6,188 bases of DNA from Akkermansiaceae bacterium (GTDB lineage: Bacteria; Verrucomicrobiota; Verrucomicrobiia; Verrucomicrobiales; Akkermansiaceae): NCBI GenBank assembly GCA_011524615.1, contig WTJZ01000074.1:1-6188 (forward strand), written 5' to 3'. The notes under the pieces are model-generated. The model was not told where the DNA came from and searched no databases. It worked only from the letters and a program-made list of their open reading frames with translations. Each line of letters begins with the position of its first letter. The first letter of the stretch is position 1. Below, piece by piece: positions 1 to 5,969 of the stretch. A program made the position numbers and the translations under genes.

Positions 1-104
1 TAGACAGAGGTCACTAGCGCTCAGATGTTTCCGAAGGTCGCCGAGAATGAAATAAAACATTTTTAAGAATCCGTGGTGAAATGCTCCACCTTAGCCAACT
101 ACTA

Positions 105-122
105 TTAGGTAACCCCACCTAA
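105..122. repeat. Short perfect inverted repeat (6-bp arms)
   Basis: TTAGGT at 105-110 and ACCTAA at 117-122 are perfect reverse complements around a 6-base loop (AACCCC). No T tract follows on either strand, so it is not a canonical intrinsic terminator. The 3' half is also a near copy of CCACCTTA at 87-94, giving CCACCT twice within 35 bases. It could be an operator half-site arrangement or a weak RNA hairpin in a 5' leader. Arms this short also arise by chance. Confidence 0.3.
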
Positions 123-162
123 AGGAAGTCATCTCCCTCTGGTGGATTTCTGAGGACTGCAC

Positions 163-237
163 ATGAAGAGGCCACAATATTCACAACGCCAATTTTGGGC
201 ATTCATGATGTTCTTACCATCAGGTGTGGGAAAATAA
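163..237 (+). CDS. Possible 24-residue leader peptide/upstream ORF
   Basis: An ATG at 163 opens a 24-codon frame ending in TAA at 235-237. The peptide begins MKRPQYSQRQFW and ends FLPSGVGK: a basic N-terminal half followed by a hydrophobic run (FWAFMMFLP). The reason to list it is its ribosome binding site. GAGGA at 152-156 lies 6 bases before the ATG, close to ideal, whereas none of the three large genes here has any Shine-Dalgarno match. Its last codons overlap the left arm and loop of the hairpin at 222-242, so translation could affect that structure, 28 bases ahead of the next gene. No family is recognised. It may be a regulatory leader, a genuine micropeptide or coincidence. Confidence 0.25.
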   Translation: MKRPQYSQRQFWAFMMFLPSGVGK

Positions 238-242
238 CACCT
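222..242 (+). promoter_or_regulatory. Inverted repeat just upstream of the SASA-PhoD start codon
   Basis: AGGTGT at 222-227 pairs perfectly with ACACCT at 237-242 around a 9-base loop. After a C-C mismatch, T220 and A244 could add one more pair. The repeat ends 23 bases before the ATG at 266. No poly-T follows, so it is not a terminator. Its position suits an operator or an RNA hairpin acting on translation of the downstream gene. The 24-codon frame at 163-237 ends inside it. Evidence is positional only. Confidence 0.3.
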
Positions 243-265
243 CACTCATATAACCAAAATGCTCT

Positions 266-3187
266 ATGTGGAATTTAATCATAGCACTCATCATCACATC
301 TACCGCATACGCGGTTGACATCTACATTCTCGCAGGGGAGTCTAATATGAAAGGCAATAGTACTATTGCTGAATACCCAGAAGAGTATCAGCTACTTCCT
401 ACTAACTGCATATACCACTATGAAGATTTCATAGACCAAACTTTAGACGATAGTGACATTAGTTATGGGCTAGAAGTCCCCTTCATGAACTATATCTCTA
501 GTCTCTACACGTCAGAAGAGGTTGTCTTCATCAAATATGCAGTCGAAAACGCAAACCTGCAGAGTGATTGGATAGCTGGCGGAACTGCAGACACCTCTGG
601 AGATGGAGAGGCTTACACGCAGTTACAGAACTATGTCACCACTGCTGTCACTCAACTCCAGACCCAACATCCTGAGAAAAGCTATAACTTTGCCGGCTTC
701 CTCTGGTCTCAAGGTGAGTCCGATGCATTACTCGGACGCACTACCGAAGAATACACCGCCGATTTAACTAATTTCATTGCCGATGTGCGCCTGACATACG
801 GTGATATTCCTTTCATTTTTAACAGACTGTCATCACGAGCCTCGACCATTACAGAGTCAGGAGGGAACATTGCTAACATTCAATTAGCACAAGACGCAGT
901 CAATAGCGGTACCAACGAGACCCAACTATTAAACATTGATGACCTCGACCTCACTGACGGCTTACATTACAGCACTTCTGAACTGATAGAACTTGGTACT
1001 AGGTATGCACATAGCATGGAGTCTCTACTATCGAATACTGGCCAGCCAGCGTATCAGGCAAACTCTTTCAAGGTTGGAGAACTTGCGGCCACCCAAGCAT
1101 CGATTTGGACTCGAACTACAACCACTCCCGAGCCTCTCAATCTAAGCGCCATTACCCCTGTTTATGATGTAGCTCCCGGCATTGATGGCGAAATCCTCAT
1201 CTCTTGGAATATTAAGGGCCAAAGTAATACATTCCATACTTCCTGGCTGCCAACAGATAGTAACGCGGACTACATTGCCAAGTATACATTAACCGATCTA
1301 GAGCCTAATACTACCTACACGATCACGGTACAATCTAGAGCGTTAAACGGAACAAGCATCCTCAGTACCAGGCAAGGGGAGTTCACAACTGCTCCTGCGA
1401 CGAACGAGATTGATGAAGTCCATGGGGTCGTTCTCACCTGCCAAGAATTCGTCTCCTCCGACGATGACGCTCTAGGGCACAAAGTCTATCAGGAGATCGC
1501 ACAAAGTAGACCAGATTTCTATGTTCATACGGGTGATATCATCTACTACGATGTTGAATTCAGACATGAAGAGCAACCTGCTGCAACATCTCTAGCCATC
1601 GCCCGCCATATGTGGAACAAGACATTCGCTATGCCTTGGCAACGTGACTGCGGAGAAGTCGTTCCTGCTTACTTCATGAAGGACGACCATGATACATACG
1701 TCAATGACTGCTACCCAGGAATTCAACAATTTAGTGATATGGGTACCTTTAGCTTTGAAAAAGGCGTTGCCCTCTTTAAGGAACAAACCCCAATCATAGA
1801 CCTCCCTTACCGTAACTTTCGTTGGGGGCAAGACCTTGAGATTTGGCTCATTGAAGGACGGGACTACCGTAGCTCTAATCTTATGGCTGATGGCCCACTC
1901 AAAACAATCTTAGGGGCAGAACAAAAGGAATGGCTGAAACAAGGTATTGCCTCCTCAGATGCGACCTTCAAACTCGTAATCTCACCCACCCCTATCATAG
2001 GGCCTGATGCTGCCACGAAAGCCGACAACCACGCTAATGATGCTTTTTTGACCGAAGGTAATGAATTAAGATCATTCTTAGCCTCACAGCCCAATACTTA
2101 CGTCATCTGTGGCGACCGTCACTGGCAATACGCCTCCATTGACCCAGTCACAAACCTCAGAGAATACAGCTGTGGAGCTGTTAACAAGGCTCACCGTATT
2201 GCTGGCCAGTACAATGCGGAATATAACACTTATTACGCTAAAAGAGGTGGATATTTTTCCTTTCACGTAACTCGGTACAATAACATTCCGCAAATCACTT
2301 TTAAGTGGCACGACATTGATCTACCAGATTTTAATACAGGGTTAGCTACAATCGCGTATGAAGAGACATTACGACCAGAGGGAGAAGACACGATCAGTAT
2401 TGTTCGTGACCACATTGCCGATACCGTTAAATTAAGGAAATCATCTATAGCAGGTAAGTACTACTTAATTCAACAGTCTGCAAATTTACAGGATTGGGAG
2501 AATGTTGGGATCAATTTAACCACCCATGGCCAAACTCTAGAATTCCCATGCGATAAGGATCGTGACAGACAAATGTACTACAGAGTCATCGAAGCTGATA
2601 CAAGTTTTAACGTACCGACTCCTCTTTCTCCAAGTCAGACTGATAGCCAAACTACTCTGTTTAGCTCTGCCACTTACTTTAACAGGATGGACTTCGTTCT
2701 AGACCTTACTTTTACGATGCCAAGTGTTGTCGATGACTCGACTGATTACTTACTCTACGAAGTTGGTGGATCTGGACGAGGAACCACCATTGGTCTGGTG
2801 GACGGGATGCTGACCATTTCAGCAGGCCGTACTGGACAAAGTGTCATTGACCTGCAGTCTGATACGCCTCTCGTCCCAGGTACTGAGTATACCCTCAGAT
2901 TAGATGCCGTATGTGAGGCCGCTGCTGGTGCTGATAGTATGACCATCTCCATGTGGGCAGCAGATGATACCAATAGTACCGAACTCTACAGTGCCAATGA
3001 TTTATCCCTAGATGGATTCAGTGGAAGTAACGGCGGGGGGGTGGGAGTCCTCAATAGCACTTACTTCAATAACCAAGGACTTATCCCGTCTACAGATGCT
3101 CCTGCTGAAATGCGCATTTATGCCGAAGTCTACGATCCAGATCACGAAATTGGTCTCCTCTATATTCCTGAACTGTCAGCCCCATAA
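266..3187 (+). CDS. Secreted SASA-type carbohydrate esterase fused to a PhoD-like metallophosphoesterase
   Basis: A 973-residue exported, probably bifunctional hydrolase. Residues 1-16 form a signal peptide ending AYA, with no basic n-region. Residues 17-257 are a SASA (sialate O-acetylesterase/CE6-like) SGNH-type domain: GESN with Ser26 as nucleophile (family norm GQSN), WSQGESD at 147-153, and DGLH at 231-234 supplying Asp231 and His234. Residues 285-378 look Fn3-like (LEPNTTYTITVQ). Residues 385-690 match PhoD phosphoesterases: TCQ with Cys392 (the iron-ligand position in PhoD), HTGDIIYYD at 421-429, KDDHDTY..ND at 472-481, GRDYR at 531-535, ILGAEQKEWL at 548-557 and CGDRHW at 615-620. Both active sites look intact. 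Residues 722-776 form a YYLIQQSANLQDW...YYRV module; 797-955 resemble a LamG/concanavalin-like jelly roll. The start is fixed by an in-frame TAA at 251-253; there is no Shine-Dalgarno. Likely role: deacylating a glycan and releasing phosphate outside the cytoplasm. Substrates cannot be read from sequence. Confidence 0.9.
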   Translation: MWNLIIALIITSTAYAVDIYILAGESNMKGNSTIAEYPEEYQLLPTNCIYHYEDFIDQTLDDSDISYGLEVPFMNYISSLYTSEEVVFIKYAVENANLQSDWIAGGTADTSGDGEAYTQLQNYVTTAVTQLQTQHPEKSYNFAGFLWSQGESDALLGRTTEEYTADLTNFIADVRLTYGDIPFIFNRLSSRASTITESGGNIANIQLAQDAVNSGTNETQLLNIDDLDLTDGLHYSTSELIELGTRYAHSMESLLSNTGQPAYQANSFKVGELAATQASIWTRTTTTPEPLNLSAITPVYDVAPGIDGEILISWNIKGQSNTFHTSWLPTDSNADYIAKYTLTDLEPNTTYTITVQSRALNGTSILSTRQGEFTTAPATNEIDEVHGVVLTCQEFVSSDDDALGHKVYQEIAQSRPDFYVHTGDIIYYDVEFRHEEQPAATSLAIARHMWNKTFAMPWQRDCGEVVPAYFMKDDHDTYVNDCYPGIQQFSDMGTFSFEKGVALFKEQTPIIDLPYRNFRWGQDLEIWLIEGRDYRSSNLMADGPLKTILGAEQKEWLKQGIASSDATFKLVISPTPIIGPDAATKADNHANDAFLTEGNELRSFLASQPNTYVICGDRHWQYASIDPVTNLREYSCGAVNKAHRIAGQYNAEYNTYYAKRGGYFSFHVTRYNNIPQITFKWHDIDLPDFNTGLATIAYEETLRPEGEDTISIVRDHIADTVKLRKSSIAGKYYLIQQSANLQDWENVGINLTTHGQTLEFPCDKDRDRQMYYRVIEADTSFNVPTPLSPSQTDSQTTLFSSATYFNRMDFVLDLTFTMPSVVDDSTDYLLYEVGGSGRGTTIGLVDGMLTISAGRTGQSVIDLQSDTPLVPGTEYTLRLDAVCEAAAGADSMTISMWAADDTNSTELYSANDLSLDGFSGSNGGGVGVLNSTYFNNQGLIPSTDAPAEMRIYAEVYDPDHEIGLLYIPELSAP

Positions 3188-3207
3188 ATGACATTCTTTA
3201 AACGATT

Positions 3208-3237
3208 AGTAGAGTATCTTTCCGTACTCTACTTTTT
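3208..3237 (+). terminator. Probable rho-independent terminator after the SASA-PhoD gene
   Basis: AGTAGAGTA at 3208-3216 and TACTCTACT at 3225-3233 form a perfect 9-bp stem with an 8-base loop. The last base of the stem begins a run of five T (3233-3237). It starts 20 bases after the stop codon of the large hydrolase, the usual place for an intrinsic terminator. The stem is only moderately GC-rich (4 of 9 pairs), so termination may be partial. Only 17 bases separate the T run from the next ATG at 3255, which leaves no room for a promoter after it. The downstream pair therefore depends on read-through or on a promoter in or before the hairpin. The 26-base palindrome could also be an operator. 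Confidence 0.65.
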
Positions 3238-3254
3238 GTCATTCAAGTCCCAAA

Positions 3255-4355
3255 ATGCGCTTAATCCTATCACTCGCCTTACTGACGAGCTTATTTGCTT
3301 CACCTCAGGACTCCAGCCTCAAACAACTAGTAGAATCATATGCAGAGATCGCGTACCGCGCATACTCTAAGACATACGACGAGACTCTCCTCCTAGAGAC
3401 TGCGGTTAGGAACTTTACTGAGAACCCCACGGAGCTAGGATTATTACAATGCCGCCAGCAATGGATTAAAGCGCGATGGGCGTACTCACAGACTGAAGTG
3501 TTTCGCTTCTATGATGGCCCTATCGACGGCCCTTTAGGTTTAGAAACGAGAATCAATGCCTGGCCTATTGATGAGGCCTTTATAGACTATGTACAGCATC
3601 AATCTACCGGTATTATCTCTTCATACTCACAGCACGTAGTCGCGCAGGAGTTCCCAAGTATTAATGCCCAGGCCCTGATTGAGCTTAATAATAACGAAGG
3701 TGGGGAACAAGACGTTTGTGTCGGCTTTCATGCCCTAGAATTCCTCCTCTGGGGACAAGATCTGCACACAGAATCTGCAGGTACACGACCACTGTCCGAC
3801 TTTACATCAGCCTCTCATGCACATCGGCGATGCCAGTTTCTACAGGCATGTTCTTCGCTACTCTCCTTAGATATCGTTAGGTTAGTCGATGCGTGGACGC
3901 CTGACCGCTCCAATTACCGCCAACAATTCTTATCAGACCCTCCAACCGGCTCATTACGGAAGGCCATTAAAGGGATGAGTATGCTTTCAGGGTTTGAGTT
4001 AGCAGGAGAGAGACTAGCGGTTCCTTATGATACCCAATTCCAGGAAGACGAGCACTCTTGCTTCTCAGATACGACCCACTACGACCTTATCTATAACATC
4101 AAAGGGCTACAAAACCTGTGGTTTGGACAATATGAAGACTACCGCACCCTCGGCCTCCATTCTATCGCACCACCAGATCTCTCAACACAAATTTCGGCGC
4201 AACTGAACCTCTGTGAACAGTTAGCAAAGGCCATTCCTGAACCTTTTGATCAAGCAATTTTAGGGGCAGATGATAGCCCAAACCGTATTGCTATCCTCTC
4301 ATGTATTCGTGCCCTAGAGCACTTAAGCTCTATGCTCTCTAACATTCCATTATAA
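3255..4355 (+). CDS. Imelysin family (peptidase M75/IrpA-like) exported protein
   Basis: A 366-residue protein with a signal peptide (MRLILSLALLTSLFA, likely cut after residue 15 or 16) and no lipobox cysteine. It matches the imelysin/iron-regulated protein A family along its whole length. The hallmark GxHxxE motif is GFHALE at 157-162 (His159, Glu162), followed by FLLWG. Other conserved blocks are the WAYSQTEVFRFYDGPID segment (75-91), NAWPID (101-106), and a C-terminal CFSDTTHYDLIYNIKGLQN segment (269-287), which resembles the strongly conserved CFSDNTHxD..YN..G.QN block of IrpA proteins. The family was named for an insulin-cleaving protease, but structural work on other members found no peptidase activity, and a metal-binding or iron-uptake role is generally favoured. 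It is translationally coupled to the di-heme gene downstream (TAATG), a partnership seen in many bacteria. There is no Shine-Dalgarno and no recognisable Fur box upstream. Confidence 0.93.
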   Translation: MRLILSLALLTSLFASPQDSSLKQLVESYAEIAYRAYSKTYDETLLLETAVRNFTENPTELGLLQCRQQWIKARWAYSQTEVFRFYDGPIDGPLGLETRINAWPIDEAFIDYVQHQSTGIISSYSQHVVAQEFPSINAQALIELNNNEGGEQDVCVGFHALEFLLWGQDLHTESAGTRPLSDFTSASHAHRRCQFLQACSSLLSLDIVRLVDAWTPDRSNYRQQFLSDPPTGSLRKAIKGMSMLSGFELAGERLAVPYDTQFQEDEHSCFSDTTHYDLIYNIKGLQNLWFGQYEDYRTLGLHSIAPPDLSTQISAQLNLCEQLAKAIPEPFDQAILGADDSPNRIAILSCIRALEHLSSMLSNIPL

Positions 4356-4357
4356 TG
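4353..4357 (+). promoter_or_regulatory. TAATG stop/start overlap coupling imelysin and di-heme genes
   Basis: The stop codon TAA (4353-4355) of the imelysin gene shares its last A with the ATG (4355-4357) of the di-heme oxidoreductase gene. The bases before it (AACATTCCATTA) contain no Shine-Dalgarno match. Re-initiation by ribosomes finishing the imelysin gene is therefore the most likely way the second gene is translated, and it would keep the two products in step. Confidence 0.8.
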
Positions 4358-5659
4358 TATACTTGGATCCTCTCATTTTTGATTTCTCTTACTCTGACAG
4401 AAAACCATTACTCAGGCGGCACTACAACGAACTTCTCTACAAGCAATAAAGCGTTTTCCCTCCCTCTTAATGGTCTCTCAGGCACTACTCTACGACATCA
4501 TTCGATTGGTAACTCCTTCTTCAATAAGAACTGGATTACCGCACCCGCCTCAGCAACAAGTCGTGACGGCCTTGGTCCTCTCTACAATGCGAGATCATGC
4601 TCAGCCTGCCACCTAAATGATGGAAAAGGCTACCTAAAGAGCCCCCTGCATAAAAGAGCTGGTACTGTCATCAAATTACAAAATAATAAACATAGAGGTG
4701 ATCCAACTTATGGCGTCCAATTCTCCGAATTCTCGATTAATGGAACCAATCCTGAGATCAACTATTCCCTCAAGTCTCAACCTCTTTCCCCCTTTCGCAG
4801 GCTCCTCTCTATTGAGATTGACGACCTCTACTATGGGGCTCTTGATTCTAACACGCATTTCAGTATTCGACTAGCACCGCCAGTCTTTGGTCTAGGCCTC
4901 CTACAGGCTATTGATGAAGAAGATATCCTCTCACATGCTGATCCAGGTGACCTCGATCAAGACGGCATTTCTGGACGTCCCAATCTTGTATGGAATCACG
5001 TCACTCAACAAAAACAAATCGGTCGCTTTGGGTTCAAAGCATCTCAACCTGACCTACGACACCAGACGGCCGACGCATTCAATCATGATATGGGGCTCAC
5101 CTCTTCTCTCTTTCCTGAAGAGAACTTTACCCCTACGCAACGAAAGGCGTGGAGCTCTATACATCTCGACCCTGTAGACGTTAGTGATCAGGTTCTTGAA
5201 CGCGTCACCACTTATCTGCAGACTCTATCTCCACCCGCTCGTCGCAATGCTAATGATCCAACCGTTCTTGAGGGAGAACGTATCTTTCACAGAATCGGAT
5301 GTGCGCAATGCCACATTCCTCAGTTCACCACTTCTGAGGTAACCGATATCCCATTATTATCGAATCAAGTGATTCACCCTTACACTGACCTCCTGCTACA
5401 CGATATGGGGCCAGGATTAGCAGACGGCTTTACCCCGTCGCAAGCAGAAGGCTCAGAATGGCGTACTCCTCCATTATGGGGCATAGGCCTACAACTCGTC
5501 GTCAGTAACCATAATCACTTTCTCCATGACGGGCGCGCACGGAATATCCGAGAGGCTATTCTATGGCATGGAGGTGAGGCACGCTCTAGCAAACTCAAAT
5601 ACGAGCAACTAAGTCATGAAGAATACATCCTACTTCATAAATTCTTAGAAAGCTTATAA
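4355..5659 (+). CDS. Di-heme c-type oxidoreductase, DUF1111/DHOR family
   Basis: A 434-residue protein of the di-haem oxidoreductase (often annotated 'thiol oxidoreductase' or putative peroxidase) family. It has two covalent heme c sites: CSACH at 82-86 and CAQCH at 316-320. Further family signatures are DGLGPLYNARSC just before heme 1, HADPGDLDQDGISGRPN (194-210), DLLLHDMGPGLADG (345-358), EWRTPPLWG (368-376), and FLHDGRARNIREAILWHGGEA (389-409). The chain ends FLESL, the usual family terminus, so it is full length. The N-terminus (MYTWILSFLISLTLT) is hydrophobic but lacks basic residues and an AxA site, so it may be an uncleaved anchor or a weak signal; heme attachment needs export either way. 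It follows the imelysin gene with a one-base overlap. Such pairs are repeatedly found in iron-related loci, where the di-heme protein may handle electrons for iron redox chemistry. The exact reaction is unknown, and 'thiol oxidoreductase' is a database label with little support. Confidence 0.93.
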   Translation: MYTWILSFLISLTLTENHYSGGTTTNFSTSNKAFSLPLNGLSGTTLRHHSIGNSFFNKNWITAPASATSRDGLGPLYNARSCSACHLNDGKGYLKSPLHKRAGTVIKLQNNKHRGDPTYGVQFSEFSINGTNPEINYSLKSQPLSPFRRLLSIEIDDLYYGALDSNTHFSIRLAPPVFGLGLLQAIDEEDILSHADPGDLDQDGISGRPNLVWNHVTQQKQIGRFGFKASQPDLRHQTADAFNHDMGLTSSLFPEENFTPTQRKAWSSIHLDPVDVSDQVLERVTTYLQTLSPPARRNANDPTVLEGERIFHRIGCAQCHIPQFTTSEVTDIPLLSNQVIHPYTDLLLHDMGPGLADGFTPSQAEGSEWRTPPLWGIGLQLVVSNHNHFLHDGRARNIREAILWHGGEARSSKLKYEQLSHEEYILLHKFLESL

Positions 5660-5969
5660 AAGAGGCTCTTCTGCAATTTTCATGGCCCCATATCCAGCTT
5701 TCCGCAATAGAATAAGATGGTAATCCCACAGACCATCTCTCTTTACAGCTAGGTCAGCCCCTTGTTGAGCAGCTTTTCTACGACTTCACTCCTCCCTCTA
5801 AATCATTAACGACGGAGACATAATCATACCCAGACCTAAAGCCCTACTCATCCATTCCTAGCCAAGACATCTCAAGCTCTCGGCGTTCTACAGCCATCTT
5901 CATTCGCTCGTGAGCTTGTCTCCAGTTAATCCTGAGCAGATTGAAAGTTGATATGAAATTTTGGCGCAT
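5654..5969 (-). pseudogene. Decayed ankyrin-repeat-like gene remnant
   Basis: On the - strand three broken pieces together look like the end of an ankyrin-type protein. Piece 1 (5969-5844) starts at ATG and encodes 41 residues, including WRQAHERMKMAVERRELEM and SWLGMDE, then TAG. Piece 2 (5843-5778), same frame beyond that stop, encodes GFRSGYDYVSVVNDLEGGV, resembling the helix-2/loop part of an ankyrin repeat, then TAG. Piece 3 begins in another frame with SEVVEKLLNKG (5790-5758). It shifts frame at a run of four C on the + strand (5758-5761) and continues as ADLAVKRDGLW and onwards, ending EEPLL and TAA (5654-5656). One extra base at the C run would give the classic EVVEKLLNKGADLAVK phrasing. 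The VVNDL and VVEKL copies lie 29 bases apart instead of about 99, implying an internal deletion. Its stop lies inside the last codons of the di-heme gene. The ankyrin call is moderately sure; the decay is clear. Confidence 0.5.

Larger units (their letters stand above)
1..265. other. Intergenic/leader region upstream of the SASA-PhoD gene
   Basis: No substantial gene is visible in this stretch. On the + strand every frame is broken by stops; the longest plausible reading frame is the 24-codon one at 163-237. On the - strand an ATG at 58-60 opens a frame that runs off the left edge after 20 codons, too short to judge. The region holds two short perfect inverted repeats (105-122 and 222-242), listed separately. 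No convincing -35/-10 pair was found by eye: a TATAAC-like hexamer at 249-254 sits so close to the ATG at 266 that it would give an almost leaderless message, and it has no good -35 partner. Confidence 0.6.

Noticed and set aside
1..60. - strand frame starting at ATG (58-60) and running off the left edge (MFYFILGDLRK...)
   Set aside because: Only 20 codons are visible, with no Shine-Dalgarno and no recognisable family; it cannot be told from chance.
249..254. TATAAC as a -10 box for the hydrolase gene
   Set aside because: No acceptable -35 at 16-18 bases upstream, and the implied start site would make an almost leaderless message; not enough to call a promoter.
61..260. Riboswitch in the leader of the hydrolase gene
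   Set aside because: No recognisable conserved core for cobalamin, TPP or other common classes was found; only short inverted repeats are present.
259..318. ATG at 259 as an alternative start for the large hydrolase
   Set aside because: It is in a different frame and stops after 19 codons; the hydrolase frame has a stop at 251-253, so ATG 266 is the only ATG that keeps the signal peptide.
1592..2973. Several 72-79 codon - strand frames inside the hydrolase gene
   Set aside because: They are antisense shadows of a gene with strong conserved motifs and show no domain of their own.
3161..3166. TATATT near the end of the hydrolase gene as a -10 for the imelysin pair
   Set aside because: The expected -35 position (about 3138-3143, CAGATC) does not match, and transcription would then have to pass the terminator hairpin.
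3188..3370. 60-codon + strand frame starting directly after the hydrolase stop
   Set aside because: It overlaps the imelysin signal peptide and N-terminus in another frame and spans the terminator hairpin; no domain or export signal is visible.
5658..5671. AAGAG/CTCTT as a terminator after the di-heme gene
   Set aside because: The two arms are separated by only one base, so a stable hairpin cannot form as written, and no T run follows directly.
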